Of a DNA stretch of 64,000 bases, positions 47,776 to 57,085 are shown piece by piece. Under the pieces are notes generated by a model. It was not told the DNA's origin, ran no database searches, and worked only from the letters and a program-made list of their open reading frames with translations. The stretch is from NCBI RefSeq assembly GCF_003228315.1, contig NZ_CP029693.1, positions 6,606,501-6,670,500 on the forward strand. The letters run 5' to 3'. This stretch comes from Pseudomonas putida. Its GTDB lineage: Bacteria > Pseudomonadota > Gammaproteobacteria > Pseudomonadales > Pseudomonadaceae. The position numbers and the translations under genes are program-made. Every line of letters begins with the position of its first letter. The stretch's first letter is position 1.

Positions 47776-47800
47776 GGACGGATATGTACACCAACCCGAA

Positions 47801-49105
47801 TCAATCAAGGGTCTTGCCAGCCGTCTCCCTGGCCATAGCCAACCCCACCAGCGTCAGTCCCAAACACCCCATCACATACAACGCCGGCGCATTGTTATTC
47901 CCCGTCAACCCAATCAACCCTGTCGCAAAAAACTGCGCAAAACCGCCAAACACCGACACCCCCAGGCAATAGACAATCGACAACCCGGTGGCCCGGATCG
48001 CGCGCGGAAACAGCTCCGTCACCAGCACCAGCGTCGGCACGGTGATCAACACCAGCAACAGCGTAGTGACCAACGAAACCGCCAGCAGCGTAACCAGCGT
48101 GGGGTACTGATTCATCAGCATGAACGCCGGATAGATCAGCAACAGCATCGGAATCGCGCCCAGGGCAACCGTGCGGCGACGACCGATGCGGTCACTCAGC
48201 CGACCCGCCCAGATCGACAAACTGATCTGCACCAGCGCCCCCAGACAGGCCGCCGTAGTGCCCATCTTCATCGGCAGGTGCAGCACCGTAACCGTGTAGT
48301 TGGTCATGTAGTCCAGCACGATGTAGCTGGAGGCCGTGCTGCCAATCACCAACAGCACGCCGGTCAGCACCGTTCGACGATAGCGCGTGAAGATCGCACG
48401 CAGGCCGGACGTTGCCTGACTGTCAGGTGCGGCTTGATCGGCGGTCTCCTTGAGATGACGGCGAATGTAGACACCGATCGGAATCACCAGCAGCCCCAGC
48501 GCGAACGGCAGCCGCCAACCCCAGCTTTCCAGCGCTTCGGGTGACAGGTTCGAACTCAGGGCCAGGGCCACCAGCGCGCCGAGCAGAAAGCTCAGCCCCT
48601 GGCTGAACAACTGCCAGCTGCCATAGAAGCCGCGACTTTTATCGTCGGCATATTCCATCAGCATTGCGGTCGAGGCACCGACTTCACCGCCAATGGCGAA
48701 GCCCTGTATCAGTCGCGCCAACACGATGATCACCGGCGCGGCGATGCCGATTTGCGCATAGGTCGGCGCGATGGCGAACAGCAGCGAACCCAGGGCCATC
48801 AACCACAAGGTCAGCATCATCGCCGGCTTGCGCCCGACCCGGTCGGCGTAGGCGCCCAGCACCAGCCCGCCGATGGGGCGCATGCCGAAGCCGACGCCGA
48901 AGGTCGCCAGCGACAGCAGCAACTGCCCCAGCGTGCTCTCGACCGGGAAGAACTGCCGGCCGATGAGGGTGGCGAAAAAGCTATAGACCGAGAAATCGTA
49001 GAACTCTAGGCCGGAGCCGATGGTGATGGCGGCGATGGCGCGCGCACCGATCGGGCGACGCACCGCAGTGGCAGCCGGCATGGCGGTAGAAGCGGGAGTG
49101 GACAT
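47801..49105 (-). CDS. MHS-family major facilitator transporter
   Basis: A 434-residue MFS protein with the start at 49105 (MSTPASTAMP; GGAG upstream). Signatures are ITIGSGLEFYDFSVYSFFATL in helix 1, RPIGGLVLGAYADRVGRKPAM in loop 2-3 and GFAIGGEVGASTAML. It lies 41 bp after a same-strand amidohydrolase gene, so both are likely one transcript. It could import the amide conjugate that the amidohydrolase splits. Confidence 0.9.
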   Translation of the reverse strand: MSTPASTAMPAATAVRRPIGARAIAAITIGSGLEFYDFSVYSFFATLIGRQFFPVESTLGQLLLSLATFGVGFGMRPIGGLVLGAYADRVGRKPAMMLTLWLMALGSLLFAIAPTYAQIGIAAPVIIVLARLIQGFAIGGEVGASTAMLMEYADDKSRGFYGSWQLFSQGLSFLLGALVALALSSNLSPEALESWGWRLPFALGLLVIPIGVYIRRHLKETADQAAPDSQATSGLRAIFTRYRRTVLTGVLLVIGSTASSYIVLDYMTNYTVTVLHLPMKMGTTAACLGALVQISLSIWAGRLSDRIGRRRTVALGAIPMLLLIYPAFMLMNQYPTLVTLLAVSLVTTLLLVLITVPTLVLVTELFPRAIRATGLSIVYCLGVSVFGGFAQFFATGLIGLTGNNNAPALYVMGCLGLTLVGLAMARETAGKTLD

Positions 49106-49146
49106 GAGGCGAACTCCAGAAGACGAGGGCGTTAGTCGAGCGCGAA

Positions 49147-50325
49147 TCAGGCCAGGAAGGTTTCCACCAGCCGAACCCAATAGCTGGCACCCGTCGCCAG
49201 GCAGTCGTCGTTGAAGTCGTAGCCGGGGTTATGCACCATGCAGCCGCCTTCACCGTCACCATTGCCGATCAGCAGGTAGCAGCCGGGGCAACGCTCAAGC
49301 ATCACGGCGAAATCCTCGCTGCCGGTCAGCGGTTTCATGTCGCGAATCAGCCCGTCTTCACCGACCCAGTCCACTGCCACCTGCCGGGCGAATGCGGTGC
49401 TGTCGGGGTGATTGAACAGCGCAGGAAAACGTTGGGCTTCATCGACATCGACGGTGGCACGGGCGCCGAAACTCGCCGCCTGGGATTGCGCCACGTCGGT
49501 GATGCGGGCAATCAGCTCGTCACGCACTTCGGCCTTGAGCGCGCGCACGCTCAACTGCAACTCGGCGTGATCGGGAATCACATTGGCGGCGATCCCGGCG
49601 TGGAACGCGCCGACGGTGACCACGGCGGTGTCGAGCGGGTCGACATTGCGCGCGACGATGCTCTGCAACGCCATGACGATGGCCGATCCCGCCAGCACCG
49701 GATCCACCGCCTTGTGCGGCATGGCGCCGTGACCGCCGACGCCATCGATGCGAATGGTCACCGTGTCGGTGGAGGCCATGAACGGCCCCGGCAAAAAGCC
49801 CAGCTTGCCTACCGGCAGCCCCGGCATGTTGTGCATCGCGAACACCGCATCGCAGGGGAACCGCTCGAACAACCCGTCATCGAGCATGCGCTGCGCACCG
49901 CCATCGCCTTCTTCGGCAGGCTGGAAAATCACCACCAGCGCGCCGTCGAACTCGCCGCTTTCGGCCAGATATTTGGCCGCCGCCAGCAACATCGCCGTAT
50001 GACCGTCGTGACCGCAGGCGTGCATCACCCCTTCGTGACGACTGGTATAGGGCAGGCCGGTCTGCTCGATGATCGGCAGGGCGTCCATGTCGGCACGCAG
50101 GCCGATCATCTTCTTGCCCTGACCGTTGCGCAGCAGCCCGACCACCCCGGTGCCGCCCATGCCACGATGCACCTCATAGCCCCACTCGGTGAGTTTGCCC
50201 GCCACCAGATCGGCGGTGGCGAACTCCTCAAAGCTCAGTTCCGGGTGGGCGTGGATGTGCCGGCGCAGGGCGATCATCTCGTCTTCGAGCGCGCGAATGC
50301 CGGGCAGGGCAGGCAGGTTGAGCAT
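49147..50325 (-). CDS. M20-family amidohydrolase (hippurate hydrolase-like)
   Basis: A 392-residue zinc peptidase-like amidohydrolase. The start at 50325 reads MLNLPALPG. Metal and catalytic residues are visible: RADMDALPI (Asp), MHACGHDGHTAML (Cys and His), FQPAEEGDGG (Glu), GVGGHGAMPH (His) and a C-terminal TGSEDFAVMLE. It probably hydrolyses N-acyl amino acids, of the hippurate or N-acyl-amide type. The LysR gene upstream is divergent and may control it, with the transporter downstream. Confidence 0.92.
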   Translation of the reverse strand: MLNLPALPGIRALEDEMIALRRHIHAHPELSFEEFATADLVAGKLTEWGYEVHRGMGGTGVVGLLRNGQGKKMIGLRADMDALPIIEQTGLPYTSRHEGVMHACGHDGHTAMLLAAAKYLAESGEFDGALVVIFQPAEEGDGGAQRMLDDGLFERFPCDAVFAMHNMPGLPVGKLGFLPGPFMASTDTVTIRIDGVGGHGAMPHKAVDPVLAGSAIVMALQSIVARNVDPLDTAVVTVGAFHAGIAANVIPDHAELQLSVRALKAEVRDELIARITDVAQSQAASFGARATVDVDEAQRFPALFNHPDSTAFARQVAVDWVGEDGLIRDMKPLTGSEDFAVMLERCPGCYLLIGNGDGEGGCMVHNPGYDFNDDCLATGASYWVRLVETFLA

Positions 50326-50467
50326 CAAAAATTCCTCGTTTTTATGGGTCGTTTTTGGAGGTTCGACTGATACCCTGCGATCCTAATGAGTTGGCGAAGG
50401 CCGCGGCAGTCGCAAAAAAGCGGGGCTGAAAACCCAGGGTTTACACTCAGGGAGACCGGAGGAAAGG

Positions 50468-51421
50468 ATGAAGCTGCATCAATTGCGCGCGCTGGTGATG
50501 ATTGCGGACTGCGGCAGTATTCGCGCGGCGGCGCGGCAACTGGACGTCTCGCAGACGGCGGTGGCCAAGGCCCTGCGTGAGCTGGAAGAACAGCTGCAAT
50601 TGCCGCTGCTGGTACGCAACGCCAGCGGGGTCGTCCTGACCCAATACGGCCAGTCGCTGTTGCAGCATGCGCGACAGATGCTCAGCCAACTGGAGCGTGC
50701 GCAACTGGAGTTGGCGCACCTGAGCGATCAGGCCGAAGGGCATTTGCGCCTGGGCATCTCGCCATGGATGGGCATGACCCTGTTGCCCGAAGTCGTCACG
50801 CTGTTCCGCCAACGCATGCCCCGTGTGCGCCTGGAAGTCTTCGAAGGCTTGATGGCGGTGACCTTGCCGCGCTTGCGCGACGGCACCATGGAGTTTGCGG
50901 TGGGGCTGGTGTCTTCGTTGCTGCCGCGCCCGGAATTCGTCTGCGAACCGATCTGTGCCTACCGCATGGCCGTGGTCGCCCGCCACGGTCATCCCCGCCG
51001 TGACAGCCGCTCCATCCACGAACTGCTGGACCAGGACTGGGTGGTCAATTACCCCGATGCCAGCCACGAAGGCCTGATGACCGAGCTGTTCTGGCAACAC
51101 GGCGCGCAGATCGACATGCAGCACATCCACCGCGCGCATTCGCCGCAGCTGACCTTATCGATGATCGAACAGACCGACATGCTCAGCTACTTCCCGGAGC
51201 CGATGCTCACCGTGCCGATCTACCGCGAACGAGTGGCGCGCCTGGCGCTGGCGGAATCCTTCGCCACCGACACCATCGGCATCGTCACCCCGCGCAATGC
51301 CCAGTTGGGTGTCGCCGCGCAATGCTTCGTCGATTGCCTGTTCCAGGTCATCCGCCGTCGGGCGCGTTCGGCGCGGGCGGAGGATGTGGAGTTGTTCGAT
51401 ACGCTGGATTTGTTGATTTGA
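50468..51421 (+). CDS. LysR-family regulator
   Basis: A 317-residue LysR-type regulator with GGAGGAAAGG directly before the ATG. The HTH reads ALVMIADCGSIRAAARQLDV and SQTAVAKALRELEEQL, with the inducer-binding domain after residue ~90. It is divergent from the amidohydrolase-transporter pair across a ~140-bp gap, and that pair is its probable target. A REPIN follows. Confidence 0.92.
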   Translation: MKLHQLRALVMIADCGSIRAAARQLDVSQTAVAKALRELEEQLQLPLLVRNASGVVLTQYGQSLLQHARQMLSQLERAQLELAHLSDQAEGHLRLGISPWMGMTLLPEVVTLFRQRMPRVRLEVFEGLMAVTLPRLRDGTMEFAVGLVSSLLPRPEFVCEPICAYRMAVVARHGHPRRDSRSIHELLDQDWVVNYPDASHEGLMTELFWQHGAQIDMQHIHRAHSPQLTLSMIEQTDMLSYFPEPMLTVPIYRERVARLALAESFATDTIGIVTPRNAQLGVAAQCFVDCLFQVIRRRARSARAEDVELFDTLDLLI

Positions 51422-51430
51422 GGGGGCCCC

Positions 51431-51532
51431 CTGTAGGAGCGAGCCTGCTCGCGATGGTCGTCAACGATAACGCTGGCTGCCTGACTCCCCGCGGTGTTCT
51501 GGCGTCCATCGCGAGCAGGCTCGCTCCTACAG
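51431..51532. repeat. REPIN
   Basis: Starts CTGTAGGAGCGAGCCTGCTC and ends GAGCAGGCTCGCTCCTACAG. It lies between the convergent LysR and ABC transporter genes. Confidence 0.9.
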
Positions 51533-51553
51533 GTTTTGATCTTCAGTAAAGGT

Positions 51554-53257
51554 TCAAACCGGCTGCTCAACCCTGCGATGCAACCACCGCGCCTCGCTTT
51601 GCAATTCCAGCACCTGCCAGTGAAAACGCTCCAGCGAAGCGTTATGCCCGACGCTGATCAGTATCGTGTCCGGCAAAGTCTGCTTGAGCAATTGATAGCA
51701 GCGCGCTTCGTTCGCCGCGTCCAGCGCTGAACTGCTCTCGTCGAGAAACAGCACCGCAGGGCGGGCGAGCAGGGCGCGGACGAAGGCCAGGCGTTGCTGT
51801 TCGCCGACGCTCAGGGTCTGCGACCAGTCGTGTTCCCGATCCAGCTGTTCGCTCAGGTGTTGCAGGCCGATTTGCTGCATCAGCAAACGCAGGGCGCTGT
51901 CTGCCTCGCGATCCGGGGGCATGGGGTACCACAGGGCTTCGCGCAGGCTGCCCAGTGGCAGGTAAGGTTTTTGCGAGAGGGTCAGGGCACGCCCGCGGTC
52001 GTAGCTGGCAGAGCCGCTTGCGTGGGGCCAGAGCCCGGTGACAGTGCGGATGAAAGTCGACTTGCCGTAGCCGGACGGTGCGCTGATCAGCAGGCTGTCA
52101 CCGGGCTTGAGTGACAGGTTGAAGCCATCGAACAGGCGCCGGCCGCTGGGCAGCCAGATGTCCAGATCCTTGATTTCCAGGCCGTCGGCCTGATGCCCTT
52201 CGACCACATTCGACGTGACCTCGACCTTGTCCAGGCGTTCCTGGAAACCGATCAACCGGTCGATCACCGATTTCCACGCCGACAGTTCCGGGAACACCTC
52301 CACCAGATAGGCGATGGCCGAGTGCACTTCGCCGAAGGCGGCGCTGATCTGGGTCAGGCGGCCGAGGGGGAAGGCACCGGCGAAGAACTGTGGCGCCATG
52401 ATGAACATCGGGATAACCGTGGCGCTGCGCAGGTAGAAGGTCGAGTAACCCATGATCAGCTTCTGCTTTTTCACCAGGGCCCAGAAGTTCTCCAGCACGG
52501 CCTCCAGGCGTTGATTGAAGCGCAGGTTTTCCACGGCCTCGCCCTTGTACAGGGCCACCGAGTCGGCGTTCTCCCGCAGGCGCATCAGCGAAAAACGGAA
52601 GTCCGCTTCGCGCCGCTGCTGCATGAAGTTCAGCCGTGGCAACGCGCGCCCCAGCCAGAACGCCAGCCCCGTACCCGCCAGCGCGTAGACAATAGCGATC
52701 CACACCAGCAACCCGGGAATGACCACATCGTCCCCGGCGAGCGGCACGCTGACCAGGCTGGAGGCCTGCCAGATGATATGCAGGAAGGAAAACAGCGAGA
52801 CCACCGAGGTCAACAAGCCCAAAGTCAGCTTCAGCGATTTGACGATGAACAGGTCGATGTCTTCGGCAATCCGCTGGTCGGGGTTGTCGACGTCGGTCTC
52901 GGTCAGCTTGAGCTTCTGGTAGCGCTGGCTGCCCAGCCATTGTCCGAGCAGGTTATGGGTGGACCAGCGACGCCAGCGCAGCGTCAGCTTCTGCTGGAAG
53001 TGAAACGCGGCGACGGTGAAGGCGGCGGTGCCGATCTGCAGCAGGATGAACTGCACGCTGCCGACGATGAAACCGTGGTAATCCAGCGCCTGCAAGGCGT
53101 TGTAGAAGTGCAGGTTCCAGAAGTTGGTGAGGATGTTGACCCCCACCAGGCACAGGGTCATCACCACGGTGGCCACCAGCAACAGCAACGCCGGGTACTT
53201 TTCTTCCGAGGCCCAGAAGGGCCCTGCGAGACGCCAGAAATTGCGGAGTGTTTGCAT
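51554..53257 (-). CDS. SbmA/BacA-type ABC transporter, fused permease and ATPase
   Basis: A 567-residue half-transporter. The N-terminal ~330 residues are the SbmA/BacA-like membrane domain (NFWNLHFYNALQALD). The C-terminal nucleotide-binding domain has Walker A SAPSGYGKST, signature LSVGEQQRLAF and Walker B VLFLDESSSALDA. Relatives (YddA-type) move peptides, vitamins or fatty acids. Its start is divergent from the ferric reductase gene across a Fur-like site, and a siderophore NRPS lies nearby, so handling of a siderophore or its precursor is plausible. Confidence 0.92.
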   Translation of the reverse strand: MQTLRNFWRLAGPFWASEEKYPALLLLVATVVMTLCLVGVNILTNFWNLHFYNALQALDYHGFIVGSVQFILLQIGTAAFTVAAFHFQQKLTLRWRRWSTHNLLGQWLGSQRYQKLKLTETDVDNPDQRIAEDIDLFIVKSLKLTLGLLTSVVSLFSFLHIIWQASSLVSVPLAGDDVVIPGLLVWIAIVYALAGTGLAFWLGRALPRLNFMQQRREADFRFSLMRLRENADSVALYKGEAVENLRFNQRLEAVLENFWALVKKQKLIMGYSTFYLRSATVIPMFIMAPQFFAGAFPLGRLTQISAAFGEVHSAIAYLVEVFPELSAWKSVIDRLIGFQERLDKVEVTSNVVEGHQADGLEIKDLDIWLPSGRRLFDGFNLSLKPGDSLLISAPSGYGKSTFIRTVTGLWPHASGSASYDRGRALTLSQKPYLPLGSLREALWYPMPPDREADSALRLLMQQIGLQHLSEQLDREHDWSQTLSVGEQQRLAFVRALLARPAVLFLDESSSALDAANEARCYQLLKQTLPDTILISVGHNASLERFHWQVLELQSEARWLHRRVEQPV

Positions 53258-53321
53258 GAGGTCGTGATGGCCCGGTCGCTAGCGACGTTGAGTTTGCAAG
53301 TGAGGGAGGATACGATCAGCC

Positions 53322-53340
53322 AATGCTAATCGTTTGCATT
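53322..53340. promoter_or_regulatory. Fur-box-like palindrome between two divergent iron genes
   Basis: The 19-bp site has arms AATGCTAAT and GTTTGCATT around a C. Its dyad and spacing resemble the Fur consensus (AATGATAATnATTATCATT-like), though A/T richness is lower. It lies 65 bp upstream of the ABC transporter start and about 116 bp upstream of the likely ferric reductase start. Confidence 0.55.
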
Positions 53341-53455
53341 CAATAGCGATAGTCACGGGAGTCCCGTTATCGAATTTCCAGAATGGCTCAACGAGGCCTG
53401 GCCGCCGATTAAGCGGGTCATCCAGCGTGAACCCTGCGATCAACCTGCAATCCCC

Positions 53456-54148
53456 TTGAACCGACTTGCCGACCCTGCGGTACTACAACCCTTGCTGACG
53501 CGGTTTGCCCTGCTGTATCCGGGGGTGAACAGCGCGGCCGTGGTTTCGCAGTGGTCGATGAACTACATGAGCATCGTTATGCCAGCGGCGTTCGCCAGCG
53601 TCCTTACCTGTGATGGCGCGATCGATTTCTGGAATGGGGAGGCCGTGCTGCTGCACGATGATCACGGTTCGCCCCAGGCCGTCGGGTTGATCGCCCAGCC
53701 CGCAACACTGGCGCCGCAAGACCGTGCAGCCTATTGGTCGCGCTTGATCCACGAGCACCTGACCCCGTTGTTTGCCACCCTGGCCGCGGCCGGAGGCCTG
53801 GCGCCGAAGATCCTGTGGGGCAACATGGTCGCGATCTGGGATGGCGCCTTCACCCGGATGGACGCCGAACTGTCCCGGGACGGATTTGCCGAGGCCCACC
53901 AATGGCTGGAGCAGGTGATCGTGAATAACGGACGGCTGAAATTGCGAAGCCTGCAACGCACGGTCGAATCGCCCGCGCCACAGATTGTCCCCCAGCTACC
54001 CTTGCGTCGGCATTGCTGCCTGCATTACCAACTGCACGCGCCGGTCGAAGGCGAACCGCCGGTATTGTGCGAATCCTGCCCCAAGCTGCACCGCCTGCCA
54101 GTGGCCGAGCAGGTGAGTTACCTGCATTACATCTACCAGGGCGATTGA
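53456..54148 (+). CDS. FhuF-like ferric-siderophore reductase
   Basis: A 230-residue protein (from TTG at 53456) of the FhuF family. Near the C-terminus the cysteine pattern RRHCCLHYQLHAPVEGEPPV then LCESCPKL (Cys-Cys-x16-Cys-x2-Cys) matches the family's [2Fe-2S] site, though the classical spacing is CCx10Cx2C. It releases iron from ferric siderophores in the cytoplasm. The start is uncertain: the same frame stays open back to a stop at 53327-53329 and its codons look coding, but no ATG, GTG or TTG occurs there before 53456. The 3' end meets the tandem repeats. Confidence 0.8.
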   Translation: MNRLADPAVLQPLLTRFALLYPGVNSAAVVSQWSMNYMSIVMPAAFASVLTCDGAIDFWNGEAVLLHDDHGSPQAVGLIAQPATLAPQDRAAYWSRLIHEHLTPLFATLAAAGGLAPKILWGNMVAIWDGAFTRMDAELSRDGFAEAHQWLEQVIVNNGRLKLRSLQRTVESPAPQIVPQLPLRRHCCLHYQLHAPVEGEPPVLCESCPKLHRLPVAEQVSYLHYIYQGD

Positions 54149-54190
54149 ACCCCTCGACAACACACAAACCCTGTATCCACTGAAGATCCC

Positions 54191-54813
54191 CTGTGGGAGC
54201 AGGCTTGCCCGCGATTGCGATGGGTCAGTCAATGATGATGTCGACTGACACTCCCTCATCGCTGGCGAGCCAGCTCCCACAGTGATTTGTGTTGCTCACG
54301 GATATTGCGGAAACACACTAAATCTGTGGGAGCGGGCTTGCCCGCGATGGCGTAGGGTCAGTCAATGATGATGTCGACTGACACTCCCTCATCGCTGGCA
54401 AGCCAGCTCCCACAGTGATTTGTGTTGCTCACGGATATTGCGGAAACACACTAAACCTGTGGGAGCGGGCTTGCCCGCGATGGCGTAGGGTCAGTCAATG
54501 ATGATGTCGACTGACACTCCCTCATCGCTGGCAAGCCAGCTCCCACAGTGATTTGTGTTGCTCGCGGATTTTGCGGACCCACACCCAACCTGTGGGAGCG
54601 GGCTTGCCCGCGATGGCGTCGGGTCAGTCAGTGATGATGTCGACTGACACTCCCTCATCGCTGGCAAGCCAGCTCCCACAGTGATTTGTGGCGTTCACGG
54701 ATTTTGCGGACACACACCCAACCTGTGGGAGCGGGCTTGCCCGCGATGAGGCCGGCACATTCAACATCCATGGCTCCTGACACACCGCTTCGCGAGCAGG
54801 CTCGCTCCTACAG
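54191..54813. repeat. 133-bp tandem array of REPINs
   Basis: The element starting CTGTGGGAGC recurs at 54191, 54324, 54457, 54590 and 54723, exactly 133 bp apart. Each unit holds a left REP (GGAGCGGGCTTGCCCGC), a 38-bp spacer with GTCAGTCAATGATGATGTCG, and a right REP (GCCAGCTCCCACAG), plus a linker. The first four units are near-identical, while the last (54723-54813) has a different inner part and closes with GAGCAGGCTCGCTCCTACAG. It lies between fhuF and a small membrane protein gene. Confidence 0.92.
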
Positions 54814-54853
54814 GAATTGGGGCAATCAGCGGCGTTTCGGGAACTGCGGCGAT

Positions 54854-55147
54854 TCAGGCATAACGACGGACAAACCCCAGCCCCGCCAGCGGCAGTCCCA
54901 CGCCGGCGATGCACAGGCTCCAGACCAGGCTTTCGATGCCGAAGGCGATCAGCGCGCCACCGACCACCGTCGCGGGCAACACCGGAAAAAACAGCAGGCC
55001 GATCAGCAGCGCATGGGCGCCCAGTCGTCTTTTCAAGCCGCGCTTGGCGTTGAACATGCAGACGATCCAGAAAAACGCCCAAAAGCCGATGCTCAGTAAA
55101 TAAAGGGCTAGATGGAGCAGGTCTCCCACCATTCCATAGCCGTGCAT
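54854..55147 (-). CDS. Small inner-membrane protein
   Basis: A 97-residue protein with three hydrophobic segments (LLHLALYLLSIGFWAFFWIV, then ALLIGLLFFPVLPATVVGGA, then a C-terminal one). I chose the ATG at 55147 because GGAGG is 7 nt upstream; an ATG at 55153 would be only 1 nt from it. No family was recognised. It is convergent with the repeat array and lies downstream of the exporter operon in the same direction. Confidence 0.6.
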   Translation of the reverse strand: MHGYGMVGDLLHLALYLLSIGFWAFFWIVCMFNAKRGLKRRLGAHALLIGLLFFPVLPATVVGGALIAFGIESLVWSLCIAGVGLPLAGLGFVRRYA

Positions 55148-55310
55148 TGGCATACCTCCCTTGCGATTTCCGATTGTCCCGACTGATCCGCTCGAAGGCA
55201 GGCGTCCGGGCTTCAGAAATGAATCGCTCCATGAACTGTAGACGACATTGCCCCCTCGAAACGGCCCGGCAGGTTAACAGGTCCTCCAGGGCGTGAGAAC
55301 GACGCAAAAC

Positions 55311-55412
55311 CTGTAGGAGCGAGCCTGCTCGCGATAAACGTCTGGACAACACGTTCATTCAGGCAGCACGCGTTATCGTTGACGACCATCGCGAGCAGGC
55401 TCGCTCCTACAG
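55311..55412. repeat. REPIN
   Basis: Starts CTGTAGGAGCGAGCCTGCTC and ends GAGCAGGCTCGCTCCTACAG. It separates the small membrane protein gene from the 3' end of the exporter gene. Confidence 0.9.
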
Positions 55413-55441
55413 GGGATTGGGGATTTTCCAGTCACCCCGTA

Positions 55442-57085
55442 TCAGGCATACGCCGCGTGAGCTTCAACCTGGGTCAAACGGCCGTTTTCGACTTTCAACA
55501 CCCGATCAGCCTGCTGGAAGTACGCATCATCGTGGGTGATCACGATCACGGTCTTGCCCCGGGCCTTGAGCTCCGGAAGCAGCTCCATGTAGAACACGCG
55601 CTTGAAGGTCGGGTCCTGGTCGGCGGCCCATTCGTCGAACAGATAGAACGGCTTGTCGTCCAGATACGCTGACACCAGCGCCAGCCGCTTGCGCTGCCCG
55701 GTGGACAGGTCGACGGTGGAGAAGCGGTCGTCGACGATGCTGACCTTGTGCCCCAGCCCCAGGGCTTTCACGTAACGGGTCGCTTCGGCGGTGCGATGTT
55801 CGGCATCCGGTCCGTCGTCGCCCAGCAAATGCTCGAACAGGTGGAAATCGGCAAACACCGCCGCGAAATGCTGGCGGTATTGCTCGCGGTTGTCATCGTC
55901 CACTTCCACGCCATTGAGCACCAGACAGCCGGTTTCCGGGGCGTAGAGCCCCAGCAGCAGCATCGACAGCGTAGTCTTGCCACTGCCGTTGCCGCCGACC
56001 ACGAACACCAGTTCACCCTGTTCCAGCGTCAGGTCCACGGGCCCGAGCATGAACGGATGATCCTCGTGTTCGCCGGGATAGCGGTGACACACGCCGTTGA
56101 GCAACAGGCGCATCGGCCCGTCGCTTGCGAACGGATTACCGGTCGGGGCCGTCGCTTTTTCCTCGGCGCTCAGTTCCGCATCCAGCTGGCGAATGCGGGT
56201 CAGCGCGATGCTGGCCTGGCGCAGCGAGGGGAGGGCGATCATCAGGTCGGAAATCGGCCGCACCAGATACAGCAAGGTCACGGTGAAGTTGACCAGCACA
56301 GTGGGCGATTGCGGCAGCCAGAACGGCACGACGAACAGCAGCACGCCAAGGTTGAGGTAGAACAGCAGCGTGCCCAAGTTGGCCACCACCGAATACCCGG
56401 CCATGCCGCGCAGGAAGCGCACGCGAAACTCGTCGGCACCCGGGCGGATGACCCGTTCCACGAACGCCTCACCCCGAGCATTGTTGAGCTGCAATTCCTT
56501 GCTGCCTTCGATCAGGCTGCGAAAGTGCTGGTAGAGCACGTCCTTTTGCTGGCGGACCTTTTCCAGATGGCCCAGCGGCCCGCGTTCGGCCAAGTGAAAC
56601 GCCACCAACCCCACCAGCAGGAACAACGCCAGAATCGCCAGCAGCGACCACGACAACCACGCCAGATATGCGAAGCAGGCCAGGGTCACCACGGCATTGA
56701 CGAACAGCAGCGGCACCCACTCGAAAGCGGCGGTGAAGGTGTGCACGTCTTCGGTGAGGATCACCAGCAAGCGGTGTTTGCCCATGCCTTGCAGGCGTTT
56801 GAGTGGCGTGGCCAGCAGCTTGCGCGACAGGTCGATGCGCATCTGGAAGATCGCGCTCTGGGTCAGGTGCAGCAGCGACAGTTCCGAGCACAACTTGCTC
56901 AGCAACATGCCGGCGCACAGCCCGAAAAAGCCCAGGGCCAGTTCCGGCAACTGCGCAGGATCGGCCAACCCACGGTTGATCAGGATCACCAGCCCGGCGC
57001 TGGCCAGGCCGCCCAGGGCACCGGTGATCGAGGCCAGGGCCAGCAGGCGTGCCGATTGGCGGTAGAGATAAAGAATCAGGTTCAT
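55442..57085 (-). CDS. Cyclic-peptide/pyoverdine-type ABC exporter (PvdE-like)
   Basis: A 547-residue fused permease and ATPase of the PvdE/SyrD kind. Six membrane segments fill the first ~320 residues. The ATPase domain has Walker A GGNGSGKTT, signature LSTGQRKRLAL and Walker B YLFDEWAADQDP. Such proteins export NRPS products such as pyoverdine precursors or syringomycin to the periplasm. Its ATG overlaps the TGA of the NRPS gene upstream (57082-57085), so they are co-translated. It probably exports the siderophore made by this cluster. Confidence 0.93.
   Translation of the reverse strand: MNLILYLYRQSARLLALASITGALGGLASAGLVILINRGLADPAQLPELALGFFGLCAGMLLSKLCSELSLLHLTQSAIFQMRIDLSRKLLATPLKRLQGMGKHRLLVILTEDVHTFTAAFEWVPLLFVNAVVTLACFAYLAWLSWSLLAILALFLLVGLVAFHLAERGPLGHLEKVRQQKDVLYQHFRSLIEGSKELQLNNARGEAFVERVIRPGADEFRVRFLRGMAGYSVVANLGTLLFYLNLGVLLFVVPFWLPQSPTVLVNFTVTLLYLVRPISDLMIALPSLRQASIALTRIRQLDAELSAEEKATAPTGNPFASDGPMRLLLNGVCHRYPGEHEDHPFMLGPVDLTLEQGELVFVVGGNGSGKTTLSMLLLGLYAPETGCLVLNGVEVDDDNREQYRQHFAAVFADFHLFEHLLGDDGPDAEHRTAEATRYVKALGLGHKVSIVDDRFSTVDLSTGQRKRLALVSAYLDDKPFYLFDEWAADQDPTFKRVFYMELLPELKARGKTVIVITHDDAYFQQADRVLKVENGRLTQVEAHAAYA

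Noticed and set aside
54191..54813. CRISPR array
   Set aside because: Regular spacing is present, but the whole 133-bp unit including the supposed spacer is repeated, and the units are REP pairs. There is no 28-37-bp repeat with unique spacers and no cas gene.
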